NCBI RefSeq assembly: GCF_001037495.1
Contig: NZ_KQ089822.1
Span: forward strand, 3,491,938-3,555,937
Direction: 5' to 3'
Length of the DNA: 64,000 bases
Origin: Citrobacter sp. MGH106
Lineage (GTDB): Bacteria; Pseudomonadota; Gammaproteobacteria; Enterobacterales; Enterobacteriaceae
Part shown: positions 26,687 through 37,190 of the stretch, in pieces
How the letters are laid out: the number at the start of each line of letters is the position of its first letter
Position numbering within the stretch: the first letter of the stretch is position 1
Made by a program: the position numbers and the translations under genes
The notes under the pieces: generated by a model
Seen by the model: only the letters and a program-made list of their open reading frames with translations
Databases searched by the model: none
What the model was told of the DNA's origin: nothing

Positions 26687-27881
26687 GCCCCATCGGGCCA
26701 CGCGCGTGTAATTTTTGCGTACTTACGGCGACTTCTGCGCCCAGTCCAAACTGGCCACCGTCGGTGAAACGGGTAGAGGCGTTAACATACACAGCGGAAG
26801 AGTCCACTTCATTAACGAAACGATCGGCATTACGCAGGGTTCGCGTCAGGATCGCATCGGAATGCTGAGTACCGTGCTCACGGATATGGGCGATGGCATC
26901 ATCCAGATCGGTAACGATTTTCACGTTCAGATCCAGCGACAGAAATTCATCATCGTACTCTTGCGCTTTTACCGCCACCACGTTGGCAGGTCCCGCTTGC
27001 AGTGATGCCAGCGCCGCCTCGTCTGCATGTAACGTCACACCGCTTTCCGCCATCTGCTTGCTCAGCGCAGGCAGAAAACGTTCAGCGATATTCTGATGCA
27101 CCAGCAGCGTTTCAACGGTATTACAGGTGCTTGGACGCTGGGTTTTAGCGTTAACAATAATCTTCAGCGCCGGTGCTATCTCAGCGCTATCATCAACATA
27201 GATATGACAGACACCAATTCCGCCAGTGATTACCGGGATCGTCGACTGCTCGCGACATAGCTTGTGCAAGCCCGCGCCACCGCGAGGGATCAGCATATCG
27301 ATATACTTATCCATACGCAGCATTTCAGTGACCAGAGCTCGATCCGGGTTATCAATCGACTGTACGGCCGCTGCCGGTAAGCCACAGGCTTCCAGCGCCT
27401 TCTGAATCACCGCGACGGTCGCCGCATTAGTGCGGTAAGTCTCTTTCCCGCCACGCAGGATCGCCGCATTGCCTGTTTTCAGGCACAGAGAGGCCACATC
27501 AACCGTCACGTTAGGACGAGCTTCATAAATCACGCCAATTACGCCCAGAGGAACGCGGCGGCGCTCCAGACGCAGGCCGCTATCCAGCAGACCACCGTCC
27601 ATCACCTGCCCTACCGGGTCTGCGAGATTACAGACCTGGCGTACATCGTCAGCGATCGCTTTCAGACGCGCGGGAGTCAACGCCAGGCGGTCAAGCATCG
27701 CCTCGCTCAGACCGTTTTCACGTGCCTGATCGACATCCTGCTTGTTCGCACTGAGTATGCTTTCCGTTTGTGCTTCCAGTTCATCAGCAATTTTTTCCAG
27801 CACGCGGTTTTTTTCGCGGCTGGAGAGTAGCGCCAGTTTGTATGACGCTGCTTTGGCAGCAATGCCCATTTTTTCCAGCAT
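26628..27881 (-). CDS. proA: Gamma-glutamyl phosphate reductase
   Basis: The 417 residues are collinear with E. coli ProA. It catalyses the second step of proline synthesis, NADPH reduction of glutamyl-5-phosphate to the semialdehyde. The aldehyde-dehydrogenase fold is clear, with the active-site Cys in [10 protein letters not shown] and the conserved [12 protein letters not shown] and PRGGAGLH strings. It follows proB by 11 bp in one operon. The 3' end is duplicated beside thrW at 14862-14919, which defines the pilus-island insertion. Confidence 0.98.
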   Translation of the reverse strand: MLEKMGIAAKAASYKLALLSSREKNRVLEKIADELEAQTESILSANKQDVDQARENGLSEAMLDRLALTPARLKAIADDVRQVCNLADPVGQVMDGGLLDSGLRLERRRVPLGVIGVIYEARPNVTVDVASLCLKTGNAAILRGGKETYRTNAATVAVIQKALEACGLPAAAVQSIDNPDRALVTEMLRMDKYIDMLIPRGGAGLHKLCREQSTIPVITGGIGVCHIYVDDSAEIAPALKIIVNAKTQRPSTCNTVETLLVHQNIAERFLPALSKQMAESGVTLHADEAALASLQAGPANVVAVKAQEYDDEFLSLDLNVKIVTDLDDAIAHIREHGTQHSDAILTRTLRNADRFVNEVDSSAVYVNASTRFTDGGQFGLGAEVAVSTQKLHARGPMGLEALTTYKWVGFGDDTIRA

Positions 27882-27892
27882 ATGCCTGCTCC

Positions 27893-28996
27893 TTAACGGG
27901 TGATCATATCATCGCGATGGACGGCAACCGGGCCGTATTCATAGCCAAGAATCGCGTCAATCTGTTGTGAGTGGTGTCCGGCAATACGGCGTAGCGCGTC
28001 GCTGTTATAGCGGGTAACTCCGTGGGCAATATCACGCCCTTCGAGATTGCAGATACGAATCACTTCACCACGAGAAAAGTTACCTGTCACGCTTTTAATA
28101 CCTTTTGGCAGTAATGAACTACCGCGCTCCAGAATGGCTGAGGTTGCGCCTTCATCGACGGTAATTTCCCCAGCAGGTGGAGCACCAAAAATCCAGCGTT
28201 TACGGTTCTCCAGCGGAGAGGCCTGGGCATGAAAACGTGTGCCGACGGAAATACCTTCCATCACATCGCCAATGACGCCAGGCTTGCTGCCCGCGGCAAT
28301 AATGGTATCGATGCCGGCGCGGCAGGCAACGTCTGCAGCCTGGAGCTTAGTGCCCATGCCGCCCGTTCCCAGACCAGAAACACTGTCCCCGGCAATGGCA
28401 CGCAGCGCATCATCAATGCCGTGAACATCTTTAATCAGTTCTGCCTGCGGGTTGGTACGTGGGTCAGCAGTAAACAGCCCCTGCTGATCGGTGAGCAGCA
28501 GCAGCTTATCGGCCCCGGCCAGAATCGCCGCCAGCGCCGAGAGGTTGTCATTGTCACCGACTTTAATTTCCGCGGTCGCAACAGCGTCATTCTCATTGAT
28601 GACGGGAACAATGTTGTTATCCAGCAACGCGCGCAACGTATCGCGGGCGTTAAGGAAACGCTCTCTGTCTTCCATATCCGCACGCGTCAGCAGCATCTGC
28701 CCGATATGGATACCGTAAATCGAAAACAGCTGTTCCCACAGTTGAATCAATCGGCTTTGCCCTACCGCCGCCAACAACTGTTTAGAAGCAATGGTTGCCG
28801 GGAGTTCTGGATAACCAAGATGCTCACGTCCGGCGGCAATAGCGCCCGAGGTAACGATAACAATGCGATGCCCTGCGGCATGTAACTGCGCACACTGGCG
28901 AACCAGTTCTACGATGTGGGCACGGTTCAGACGGCGCGATCCGCCTGTTAACACACTGGTGCCAAGTTTTACCACCAGCGTCTGGCTGTCACTCAT
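27893..28996 (-). CDS. proB: Glutamate 5-kinase
   Basis: This 367-residue protein matches E. coli ProB. An amino-acid kinase domain ([12 protein letters not shown] at the start, [19 protein letters not shown]) is followed by a C-terminal PUA domain (about 280-367). It phosphorylates glutamate, the first and feedback-inhibited step of proline synthesis. The ATG at 28996 begins [12 protein letters not shown] as in E. coli; the frame extends further upstream but lacks homology. It is divergent from phoE. Confidence 0.97.
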   Translation of the reverse strand: MSDSQTLVVKLGTSVLTGGSRRLNRAHIVELVRQCAQLHAAGHRIVIVTSGAIAAGREHLGYPELPATIASKQLLAAVGQSRLIQLWEQLFSIYGIHIGQMLLTRADMEDRERFLNARDTLRALLDNNIVPVINENDAVATAEIKVGDNDNLSALAAILAGADKLLLLTDQQGLFTADPRTNPQAELIKDVHGIDDALRAIAGDSVSGLGTGGMGTKLQAADVACRAGIDTIIAAGSKPGVIGDVMEGISVGTRFHAQASPLENRKRWIFGAPPAGEITVDEGATSAILERGSSLLPKGIKSVTGNFSRGEVIRICNLEGRDIAHGVTRYNSDALRRIAGHHSQQIDAILGYEYGPVAVHRDDMITR

Positions 28997-29182
28997 GATT
29001 CTCTGCCATTCAAAATTGGGGAAAATGATATCAAACGAACGTTTTAGCAGGACTGGCCCCGGTTGCCAACAACCAGCGCACAAAGCATGAAATTTTATTG
29101 CGCAGGATCAGCAAGCGTAGCGGCAGACTTTGACGCATTTATTACAGAAATAAAAAAACATCCTTTTTTAAAAATATTCTTA

Positions 29183-29204
29183 CTTTGTCATAAAACGTTC
29201 ATTC
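29183..29204 (+). promoter_or_regulatory. Candidate PhoB box upstream of phoE
   Basis: TTGTCATAAAACGTTCAT approximates two 11-bp-spaced repeats of the PhoB consensus CTGTCAT. It lies about 85 bp before the phoE start. phoE is a known PhoB-activated gene. Confidence 0.6.
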
Positions 29205-29286
29205 CCGGACGATAAAAACCATCCTGTTTTTAAACGGGGATCACACCCAGAAAAATTTAAGCGCGTACTTTAAATCAGGAATGAAA

Positions 29287-30342
29287 ATGAAAAAGAGCAC
29301 TCTGGCATTAGTGGTGATGGGTATTGTTGCATCGACATCTGTACAGGCAGCAGAAATCTATAACAAGAACGGGAATAAACTGGATTTGTATGGCAAGGTA
29401 AAAGCCATGCACTACATGACGGATTATGACAGCAAAGACGGCGATCAGAGCTATATCCGTTTAGGTTTTAAAGGCGAAACGCAAATTAACGATCAACTGA
29501 CGGGTTATGGTCGTTGGGAAGCAGAGTTCGCGGGCAATAAAGCCGAAAGCGATTCAAACCAGCAAAAAACGCGTCTGGCCTTCGCCGGTCTGAAATTAAA
29601 AAATCTCGGTTCCTTTGATTATGGCCGTAATCTGGGCGCGCTGTACGACGTAGAAGCGTGGACGGATATGTTCCCGGAATTCGGTGGCGACTCTTCCGCA
29701 CAGACCGATAACTTCATGACCAAGCGCGCCAGCGGCCTGGCGACTTACCGTAACACAGACTTCTTCGGCGTTGTAGATGGTCTGGATCTCACCCTGCAAT
29801 ACCAGGGCAAAAACCAGGACCGCGATGTGAAGAAACAAAACGGTGATGGTTTTGGTACTTCTGTGACCTACGACTTTGGCGGCAGCGATTTCGCTATCAG
29901 CGGCGCTTACACCAATTCCGATCGTACGAATCAGCAAAATCTGCAAAGCCGCGGGACAGGTGATAAAGCGGAAGCCTGGGCCACGGGCTTAAAATATGAT
30001 GCCAACGATATTTATATTGCGACAATGTATTCTGAAACACGCAATATGACACCTATTTCCGGTGGCTTTGCCAACAAAACACAAAACTTCGAAGCGGTTG
30101 TCCAGTATCAATTTGACTTTGGTCTGCGTCCGTCACTAGGTTATGTGTTGTCGAAAGGCAAAGATATTGAAGGCGTAGGCAATGAAGATCTGGTGAATTA
30201 TATCGATGTTGGTGCAACATATTATTTCAACAAAAATATGTCGGCCTTTGTTGATTATAAAATCAACCAGCTGGATAGCGATAATAAGCTGGCCATCAAC
30301 AACGATGATATCGTCGCGGTGGGTATGACCTACCAGTTCTGA
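29287..30342 (+). CDS. phoE: Phosphate-limitation outer membrane porin E
   Basis: This trimeric general porin has 351 residues from the ATG at 29287, equal to E. coli PhoE. A frame ATG two codons earlier is less likely. The signal peptide ends SVQAA. The 16-strand barrel sequence includes [21 protein letters not shown] (loop 3) and a terminal Phe (VGMTYQF) needed for outer-membrane assembly. PhoE favours anions and is induced by phosphate starvation. It is divergent from proBA and convergent with crl, as in E. coli. Confidence 0.97.
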   Translation: MKKSTLALVVMGIVASTSVQAAEIYNKNGNKLDLYGKVKAMHYMTDYDSKDGDQSYIRLGFKGETQINDQLTGYGRWEAEFAGNKAESDSNQQKTRLAFAGLKLKNLGSFDYGRNLGALYDVEAWTDMFPEFGGDSSAQTDNFMTKRASGLATYRNTDFFGVVDGLDLTLQYQGKNQDRDVKKQNGDGFGTSVTYDFGGSDFAISGAYTNSDRTNQQNLQSRGTGDKAEAWATGLKYDANDIYIATMYSETRNMTPISGGFANKTQNFEAVVQYQFDFGLRPSLGYVLSKGKDIEGVGNEDLVNYIDVGATYYFNKNMSAFVDYKINQLDSDNKLAINNDDIVAVGMTYQF

Positions 30343-30354
30343 TATAGCATAAAA

Positions 30355-30388
30355 AATGCCGGATGGGGTTGCGCCGCCATCCGGCATT
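30355..30388. terminator. Bidirectional terminator between phoE and crl
   Basis: AATGCCGGATGG (30355-30366) pairs with CCATCCGGCATT (30377-30388), flanked by A-rich and T-rich runs. It serves both convergent genes. The GCCGGATG core resembles a REP unit. Confidence 0.85.
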
Positions 30389-30398
30389 TTACTGTTCA

Positions 30399-30800
30399 TT
30401 ATGCCGTTAATTTAACCGGTTCATCCTTAAAATCGTCAGCAGGTTCCAGCGCCAGATTCAGCGACGTTAACAGCCCACGCAATTTTTCATGGAACTCACG
30501 CAAGGTGTATTCCAGCCGCTCTACCACTTCAGTCTCTTTAATCGGCACGGCAGTCCAGTTGCCGTCTTTATCAAACAAACCAAACTGGTAGCTGTACGTA
30601 AAGCGTTTTTCCTGTGCCTCCAGCTCCATCCACCAGCCCCAGAATTCACGTTTCTCCGGTGCGGGTTTCACGTTGACGCAAACAGCCAGACAATCGAAAA
30701 AAAACCGATTATCTTCGCACTGCCCTTCCCGGATGTACGGGCCAAGCGCGGTGAATTTCTTGATCAATCTACTTTTCGGGTGCCCACTCGGTAACGTCAT
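30399..30800 (-). CDS. crl: Sigma-S-binding transcription factor Crl
   Basis: This 133-residue protein has the length and sequence of E. coli Crl. It contains [24 protein letters not shown] at the start and [21 protein letters not shown] in the middle. Crl binds the stationary-phase sigma factor and helps it compete for RNA polymerase core, promoting curli and other stationary-phase genes. It is convergent with phoE, with a shared terminator. A functional copy is relevant here because fimbrial and biofilm genes lie nearby. Confidence 0.97.
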   Translation of the reverse strand: MTLPSGHPKSRLIKKFTALGPYIREGQCEDNRFFFDCLAVCVNVKPAPEKREFWGWWMELEAQEKRFTYSYQFGLFDKDGNWTAVPIKETEVVERLEYTLREFHEKLRGLLTSLNLALEPADDFKDEPVKLTA

Positions 30801-30857
30801 TGCGATCTCCTTAGGTGAAGCAACTGTTTTACCAAATCAATAAAATTTAGCAATCTA

Positions 30858-32102
30858 TTAACACAATCTATGATTGATCCACCCGGTTATTTCTTGCAAC
30901 GCTTTGTCAAAATTCCGATACACCGGATTGAACGGGATCTCCAGTAGCTTACCGTCAGAAGATGAAGATGCGATTAAGCGAGACTCCTCTTCCGGGCTGA
31001 ACGGATCGTTTTTCCAGAATCCCGAAAGCATCGGTGTTGGGCAGCGTCTTCCCAGCAGGCCTTGTACTTTTAATGAATAGCGATTTAGCTCAACCCGCAG
31101 CGCTTCATCTGAGGCATCGTGCATACCCAGGCGACTGGCCAACACGTCAAGATACATTTCAGGAACAGAAGCCTGACGCTGTGGGTCACTGAGCAGCGCA
31201 TGAACCACCGGCCCAAGGCAGGCCACCGCTTTCAGGCGCGAAGGTTCAAGATACGCCAGGCGTACTGCCACGTTAGCGCCAAAGCGAAAACCAAACGCAG
31301 CTACACGGGTATGATCCACCCACGGAATATTAGGCAGTGCTTTTAAAACATGCTGATGAAGCAGACTGGAATCCTGTGTCAGTTTCCATTTAGATGAGAA
31401 TCCGACCGAAGGCATGTCCAGCGTCAGCATCGCAATACCACGTGGGGCGAAATAGCGCTCATACAGGGTGTAGTAGTCCGTTTGCATTGAATCCAGACCA
31501 CCGCACATCAATACGGTCGGGAACGGACCGTCACCTTTTGGCATATGTAAAAATGCCGTGATGGGCGCGCCGCCAGTGACGGCAAATTCCATTTCACGCA
31601 GTGTGCCGGGCAAGCGCTGAGCTGCCTCTTCATAGGCGCGATTCGCGAGGGCCTGAGCTTGTTCTGCCAGCTCGTCGCCTTTCAGGTGCGGATAAGCAGC
31701 AATGTTGTACAGCGTGGATGCGTGCAACCAGTGGCGTCCGCTAATTTGTGGGTCCTGTTCCTGGGCGGCTTTTTGTTGCCAGTCCATCGCCTGCTTTGCC
31801 CACTCATATATCCAGTTCCCACCACGGTAACCAATTACCGTGTCGTAGAGCTCTTTATCCGTGCGCTCCGCTTCGCTCATGACGATACGAGCCTGCACTT
31901 CAAGGATTTCACGCGGATCGACACCACGCCAGATCCACATCAGACGGTTAACCATGCGATACCAGTGCGGGATTGTTTTTCCATCCAGAGCCGATTGCAC
32001 GGACGGCTGCGCACCGTGATTAAAACGACGAACAAGCGTTGACGTTTCAGGGTGTTTGAAGCGGGGTTTAAACAGAACTTCGCTGAGGTTAGCCTGTGAC
32101 AT
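30858..32102 (-). CDS. frsA: Fermentation-respiration switch protein FrsA
   Basis: This 414-residue alpha/beta-hydrolase-fold protein is the same length as E. coli FrsA when started at the ATG at 32102 ([21 protein letters not shown]). Key strings are [14 protein letters not shown] and [18 protein letters not shown]. FrsA binds unphosphorylated IIA-Glc and shifts cells toward fermentation. The exact enzymatic activity is disputed in the literature. It lies between crl and gpt, transcribed leftwards, as in E. coli. Confidence 0.96.
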   Translation of the reverse strand: MSQANLSEVLFKPRFKHPETSTLVRRFNHGAQPSVQSALDGKTIPHWYRMVNRLMWIWRGVDPREILEVQARIVMSEAERTDKELYDTVIGYRGGNWIYEWAKQAMDWQQKAAQEQDPQISGRHWLHASTLYNIAAYPHLKGDELAEQAQALANRAYEEAAQRLPGTLREMEFAVTGGAPITAFLHMPKGDGPFPTVLMCGGLDSMQTDYYTLYERYFAPRGIAMLTLDMPSVGFSSKWKLTQDSSLLHQHVLKALPNIPWVDHTRVAAFGFRFGANVAVRLAYLEPSRLKAVACLGPVVHALLSDPQRQASVPEMYLDVLASRLGMHDASDEALRVELNRYSLKVQGLLGRRCPTPMLSGFWKNDPFSPEEESRLIASSSSDGKLLEIPFNPVYRNFDKALQEITGWINHRLC

Positions 32103-32202
32103 TCTTGCGGCCTCCATGAATACTCACTAAGGCGCATTGTAACCTGATGGGGCTTAATAAAGAACAACGCCCGGCATGGCCAGGCGTTGAAAGCGTTATT
32201 GA

Positions 32203-32661
32203 TTAGCGACCAGAAATTGGCGGGACGAACACCACGCCCATATCCCACGGTTGCTCAATCCAGGTATCCTGAGGGATATCAACTACATAATCATTCACCA
32301 GCGGGCGGCCTGCTGGTTTAGCGAAGATGGTGACGAAATGTGCTTTAGGGTACATTTCGCGAATGGCAACGGCGGTACCACCGGTGTCAACGAGGTCATC
32401 AATAACGATGAAACCTTCACCGTCACCTTCGGCACGCTTCAGCACTTTCAGTTCGCGCTGGTTATCGTGATCGTAGCTGGAGATACATACGGTATCAACA
32501 TGACGAATACCCAATTCACGCGCCAGCAATGCGCCCGGCACCAGACCACCACGGCTAACGGCAATGATGCCTTTCCATTGTTCAGAAGGCATCAGGCGGC
32601 TCGCCAGTTTACGTGCATGAATTTGCAACATGTCCCAGGTGACGACGTATTTTTCGCTCAT
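32203..32661 (-). CDS. gpt: Xanthine-guanine phosphoribosyltransferase
   Basis: This 152-residue enzyme is identical in length to E. coli Gpt. The PRPP-binding motif [15 protein letters not shown] and the purine-binding end [12 protein letters not shown] are present. It salvages guanine and xanthine to their monophosphates. It is divergent from pepD, with about 260 bp between starts. Confidence 0.97.
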   Translation of the reverse strand: MSEKYVVTWDMLQIHARKLASRLMPSEQWKGIIAVSRGGLVPGALLARELGIRHVDTVCISSYDHDNQRELKVLKRAEGDGEGFIVIDDLVDTGGTAVAIREMYPKAHFVTIFAKPAGRPLVNDYVVDIPQDTWIEQPWDMGVVFVPPISGR

Positions 32662-32922
32662 GTGAAGTGTCCCAGCCTGTTTATCTACGGCTTAAAAAGT
32701 GTTCGAGGGGGAAATAGGTTGCGCGAGATTATAGAGATCTGACGCACTAAAAACCAGTGTTTAGCGGAATCCACGCCTCTTTTTGCATGCTTTATACTAC
32801 CCGCGAGCAGAGAAAGTGGTATTCTCAATCGCATCTCGCAAGCCTGACTTGTGGTGTTTTTAATTCTGCTAACCCTGTGGCCTGCAAGTCAATTTTGTAG
32901 GACATCGCCAAGGAGACTCAAC

Positions 32923-34380
32923 GTGTCTGAACTGTCTCAATTATCTCCACAACCGCTGTGGGATATTTTTGCTAAAATCTGTTCTATTCCTCATCCGTCC
33001 TATCATGAAGAGCAGCTCGCTGAACACATTCTGAGCTGGGCCAAAGAGAAAGGTTTTCACGTCGAGCGCGATCAGGTCGGTAATATCCTGATTCGTAAAC
33101 CCGCTACCGCAGGAATGGAAAACCGCAAGCCGGTCGTTCTGCAAGCGCACCTGGATATGGTGCCGCAGAAAAACAACGACACCGTCCACGACTTCACTAA
33201 AGATCCTATCCAGCCTTATATCGACGGCGAATGGGTGAAAGCCCGCGGCACCACTCTGGGTGCAGATAACGGTATCGGTATGGCCTCTGCGCTGGCGGTT
33301 CTGGCTGATGACAATGTCGTCCACGGCCCGCTGGAAGTTCTGCTGACCATGACTGAAGAAGCAGGTATGGACGGCGCGTTTGGTCTGCAAGCTAACTGGC
33401 TGCAGGCAGACATTCTGATCAACACCGACTCCGAAGAAGAAGGTGAGATCTACATGGGTTGCGCCGGGGGGATCGACTTTACCTCTAACCTGCCGCTATC
33501 TCGTGAAGCCATTCCAGCTGGTTTCCAGAGCTTTAAGCTGACGTTAAAAGGTCTGAAGGGTGGTCACTCCGGTGGCGAAATTCACGTTGGCCTCGGTAAT
33601 GCTAACAAGCTGCTGGTACGTTTCCTGGCAGGCCACGCTGAAGAGCTGGATCTGCGTCTGGTTGATTTCAACGGCGGTACGCTGCGTAACGCGATTCCAC
33701 GTGAAGCCTTTGCTACCCTCGCCGTTGCCGCAGATAAAGTCGATGCGTTAAAAGCGCTGGTGAACACTTATCAGGACATCCTGAAAAACGAACTGGCAGC
33801 AAAAGAGAAGAATCTGGCTCTGTTGCTGGATGCTGTTGCCAATGATAAAGCCGCGCTGACTGCTCAGTCTCGCGATACCTTTGTTCGCCTGCTGAACGCC
33901 ACACCAAACGGTGTGATCCGTAATTCAGATGTGGCGAAAGGCGTTGTGGAAACCTCCCTGAACGTCGGCGTTGTCACTATGACTGACGATAACGTGCAGA
34001 TTCACTGCCTGGTTCGCTCGCTGATCGACAGCGGTAAAGACTATGTCGTGAGTATGCTGGATTCTCTGGGCAAGCTGGCTGGTGCAAAAACCGAAGCCAA
34101 AGGCGCGTATCCTGGCTGGCAACCGGACGCTAACTCCCCAGTGATGCATCTGGTGCGTGAAACCTATCAGCGTCTGTTCAACAAGACGCCGAACATCCAG
34201 ATTATCCACGCAGGTCTGGAATGCGGTCTGTTCAAGAAACCGTATCCGGATATGGACATGGTATCCATCGGGCCAACCATCACCGGTCCGCACTCCCCGG
34301 ATGAACAGGTTCATATTGAAAGCGTCGGCCATTACTGGACGCTGCTGACTGAGCTGTTGAAATCTATTCCGGCGAAATAA
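32923..34380 (+). CDS. pepD: Aminoacyl-histidine dipeptidase (peptidase D)
   Basis: This 485-residue M20-family zinc dipeptidase hydrolyses Xaa-His dipeptides such as carnosine. The start is GTG at 32923, with AAGGAG 7 bp upstream, giving the E. coli N-terminus SELSQLSPQPLWDIFAKICS. The longer frame from 32851 lacks homology. Metal and catalytic strings are visible: QAHLDMVP, GADNGIGMA, TEEAGMDGA and the final GPHSPDEQVHI. A REP element follows. Confidence 0.97.
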   Translation: MSELSQLSPQPLWDIFAKICSIPHPSYHEEQLAEHILSWAKEKGFHVERDQVGNILIRKPATAGMENRKPVVLQAHLDMVPQKNNDTVHDFTKDPIQPYIDGEWVKARGTTLGADNGIGMASALAVLADDNVVHGPLEVLLTMTEEAGMDGAFGLQANWLQADILINTDSEEEGEIYMGCAGGIDFTSNLPLSREAIPAGFQSFKLTLKGLKGGHSGGEIHVGLGNANKLLVRFLAGHAEELDLRLVDFNGGTLRNAIPREAFATLAVAADKVDALKALVNTYQDILKNELAAKEKNLALLLDAVANDKAALTAQSRDTFVRLLNATPNGVIRNSDVAKGVVETSLNVGVVTMTDDNVQIHCLVRSLIDSGKDYVVSMLDSLGKLAGAKTEAKGAYPGWQPDANSPVMHLVRETYQRLFNKTPNIQIIHAGLECGLFKKPYPDMDMVSIGPTITGPHSPDEQVHIESVGHYWTLLTELLKSIPAK

Positions 34381-34394
34381 CTCTCTGTAATACA

Positions 34395-34430
34395 TTGCCG
34401 GATGGCGGCGTTAACGCCTCTGTCCGGCAA
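34395..34430. repeat. REP (palindromic unit) element
   Basis: The sequence TTGCCGGATGGCGGCG, then TTAACGCC, then a tail with TCCGGCAA, fits the enterobacterial REP consensus. It lies between the convergent pepD and dinB genes. Confidence 0.85.
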
Positions 34431-34440
34431 ATAATCCAGG

Positions 34441-35496
34441 TTAGAGTCCTAACAACAGTTGTCTCTCGAGCTGCGGATCCAGCAGCGTCACGTGTAATCC
34501 CACCAGCCGAACTCCCCGCCCTCCCCGACGCTCATCCCAGGTTTTACGCGCGGTTGCAATTAAATCGTCTTTATTTAAGCGCGGCCAGACGTGTTCCTGC
34601 GTCGTCTGCTGAAAATCATTAAACTTTAATTTAATGCCCTGGCGAGCGATGAAGAGATCCGGCTTCACTTTCGCCAGACGTCGTTCCAGTTCCGGGTAAA
34701 GCCGTTCGATGATCGCCTCGCACTCTGGCCACTCATGAATGTCTTCCGCGAGGGTACGCTCGACGCCAACTGACTTACGCATTCTGTCATTGCTGACATC
34801 CCGTTCGTCAATCCCCTGGCTGCGCTCCCACAGCACCCGACCAAATTTACCAAAACGCTTAAGCAATATGGCCAGATCGCATTTTTGTACATCCTCGCAG
34901 GTGCGCAACCCCATGGCTTCGAGTTTTGCAGCAGAAACTTTCCCGACGCCAGGAATTTTCCCCAGGGGTAACGTTCTGATGAATTCAGGGACATCCGCAG
35001 GGGTTATCACATATTGCCCGTTGGGTTTATTCAAATCTGAGGCGATTTTGGCCAGGAACTTAACCGGTGCAATCCCCGCCGAGGCGGTGAGTTGTAACTC
35101 ATTAAAAATCGTCTGGCGTATCTCGTGGGCAATCAGCGTGGCGGAGCCGTGACAATGGGTGCTGTCGGTAACATCCAGGTAGGCTTCATCCAGGGAAAGA
35201 GGCTCGATGAGTGAGGTGTAGCGCGAAAAGATAGCCTGGATCTGGCTGGAGGCTTCTTTATAAGCCTCATAGCGCCCAGGCAATAAGGTGAGATGCGGAC
35301 ACAATTTTAGCGCCATTCCTGTGGGCATCGCACTGCGTACACCAAATTTCCTCGCCGGGTAATTAGCCGTACTGATGACCCCTCTGCGTTCACGGCTCCC
35401 ACCGATAGCAATGGGAATATCACGCAGGGCGGGGTTATCGCGCATTTCCACCGCCGCGAAAAAGCAGTCCATATCGACATGTATGATTTTGCGCAT
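34441..35496 (-). CDS. dinB: DNA polymerase IV
   Basis: This 351-residue Y-family translesion polymerase is the same length as E. coli DinB. Catalytic acidic residues are visible in [10 protein letters not shown] (Asp8) and [10 protein letters not shown] (Asp103, Glu104). The C-terminus QLLLGL is the beta-clamp-binding peptide. A LexA box upstream places it in the SOS regulon. In E. coli K-12 the toxin-antitoxin genes yafNO follow dinB. Here pepD is directly adjacent and those genes are absent. Confidence 0.97.
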   Translation of the reverse strand: MRKIIHVDMDCFFAAVEMRDNPALRDIPIAIGGSRERRGVISTANYPARKFGVRSAMPTGMALKLCPHLTLLPGRYEAYKEASSQIQAIFSRYTSLIEPLSLDEAYLDVTDSTHCHGSATLIAHEIRQTIFNELQLTASAGIAPVKFLAKIASDLNKPNGQYVITPADVPEFIRTLPLGKIPGVGKVSAAKLEAMGLRTCEDVQKCDLAILLKRFGKFGRVLWERSQGIDERDVSNDRMRKSVGVERTLAEDIHEWPECEAIIERLYPELERRLAKVKPDLFIARQGIKLKFNDFQQTTQEHVWPRLNKDDLIATARKTWDERRGGRGVRLVGLHVTLLDPQLERQLLLGL

Positions 35497-35514
35497 AACT
35501 CGCCTCCCACAACA

Positions 35515-35530
35515 CTGTTTAAGTATACAG
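35515..35530. promoter_or_regulatory. LexA (SOS) box of dinB
   Basis: CTGTTTAAGTATACAG fits the CTGT-N8-ACAG LexA operator exactly, about 20 bp before the dinB start. Confidence 0.9.
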
Positions 35531-35574
35531 TATTTTTGTATCGTGAGAAGTATGAATCTGCCTTACGCGGGGGA

Positions 35575-36222
35575 TTACGCTGGCTCCGGTTCATTCATGA
35601 CAAAGCGAGCGTCACACAGGTAACGTACAACGTCTTTCGGCGCATGATCCGCGGGATTGCCCGCCAAACTGACAAACAGCTTATTCACTTTTCTGACATT
35701 TGCCCGCAGGATCCTCTCAATGGTCATCTGATGAAATGCCTCATCTTCGATGCAAAAAAGCTCGTAGTCGCCCAACCGTTCGCCACAAATTTCACAATGA
35801 TTCATCCAGTAGCGAAGCCCGGTTGTTTTACTCTTATCCAGATAGTAATTGCTGGCCTTGATGTTCTTTTTTATCTCATCAGGCAGAGAATTAATATGGA
35901 AGAGAAACGTATTGCGCCGCACAGACTGCCAGCCTTTACCATCCTGATTTTGTTTAATAAAGCGGGTAAACATCACTCCATGAATACGCGTTGGCTGGTG
36001 GCAGCTCCAACAGTGCATCTTCGATGTAATCACCAGGCAGTAAGGTGCCACGATATTAAAAGCATCAGTATCGTAAGCATAACCACGAAGTGCCTCATTC
36101 AGCTGACGAGGTTCGGTGTACCAGATACCGGAAACATTGTCGAAATGCGCCCCCTGACGAGTAACATCAGTACTACTATCGGTCGGAATATCTAAGGGAA
36201 TTAAATCGGTTACAGCAATCAT
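35575..36222 (-). CDS. Unknown 215-aa protein with two CxxC motifs
   Basis: I do not recognise this protein. It is soluble, without a signal peptide. CWSCH (near residue 71) and CEICG (near residue 143) form two CxxC pairs separated by about 70 residues, suggesting one zinc site. The C-terminal part is helical and rich in basic residues. It lies between dinB and the lafU remnant, an accessory position relative to E. coli K-12. It reads leftwards like dinB, with about 80 bp between them that include the LexA box, so a separate transcript is likely. Confidence 0.7.
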   Translation of the reverse strand: MIAVTDLIPLDIPTDSSTDVTRQGAHFDNVSGIWYTEPRQLNEALRGYAYDTDAFNIVAPYCLVITSKMHCWSCHQPTRIHGVMFTRFIKQNQDGKGWQSVRRNTFLFHINSLPDEIKKNIKASNYYLDKSKTTGLRYWMNHCEICGERLGDYELFCIEDEAFHQMTIERILRANVRKVNKLFVSLAGNPADHAPKDVVRYLCDARFVMNEPEPA

Positions 36223-36275
36223 GCGACTCTCTTGAGAAAAAATGCCCCCACGTTGCGTGGGAGCAGAGAACAGAA

Positions 36276-37190
36276 TTAATGAGGTACAGAAACGGGTTGT
36301 TGACTCAAGGAAGTCACCTGCTTTTGCTTATCCAGCTTGTCCACCAGCGGTTGCACCACCTTCTCTCCATGCTGACCAAAATACTGATACAGCGTGTCGG
36401 AAGCGCTTTGCGTCAACACCATGATCTCAATGCGGCGGTTACCTGCGCTCTCTGGATTATTCGCATCCAGCAGCATTTGATCCGCCATTGCACTGACCTG
36501 CATGACTTTATCCTGAGGCATTCCGGCATCTTCCAGAACACGACGGGCCGACAATGCGCGATCGCCAGAAAGATTCCAGTTGTTATAGATGTTGCTCTTA
36601 TAACTCATCGCATCCGTATGTCCGGTAATGATGATCCTGTTATCCAGCGAATCAAATACAGGAGCAAGCTCAACCAGCAATGATTTAAAGAACGGCATAA
36701 TTTTCGCACTGCCGCGTTCAAACATATTCCGGTTCTGGTCATCTTTAATCAGCACCCGCAACCCCTGGGGAACGATCTCCATTTCCAGATTGGTTTCCAT
36801 ATGTGCATTGCGGGCAATAGCATTGATGTTGGTCGCCAGTTCACCGAGTTCACGCGCCGATTTTTGCTTCAGTAATACCGTTTTCTCATTTACATCCAGC
36901 GCCTTTTTGGCGTTTTCTTCTGTGACCTTCGCGGTCTCTTGCGGATGCGTGGTTTTATCCAGTTTGTTTGGCGTGACGTTTTTCTTCTGGGCACCCGGCG
37001 CAATCGGCTGTTTACCCAGTTTGTTTAACGGTGCCATACCGCCACCATTAAAAATTGACTGACCGTGTAGTGCCGCCACGATATTTTCACGATCGGCCTT
37101 ACTGACGCTGTTCACAATCAACTTTATTGTGGTCACCAAAGGTGCGGAACGTATCTCCGAAGTTTCGGCTCGCTTTACGCTGGATGCCAT
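36276..37190 (-). pseudogene. lafU: Truncated Flag-2 motor protein LafU (MotB-like) remnant
   Basis: A 304-codon frame carries the C-terminal OmpA-like peptidoglycan-binding domain of a MotB-type stator protein (RIIITGHTDAMSYKS, LSGDRALSARRVL, NRRIEIMVL). The N-terminal membrane helix of MotB proteins is missing. The first about 20 codons (to the TTIKLIVN region) are read antisense from the adjacent lfhA remnant. This is the same type of deletion scar as mbhA/lafU in E. coli K-12, where the entire Flag-2 lateral flagellar cluster between lfhA and lafU was lost. Not expected to work as a motor protein. Confidence 0.88.
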
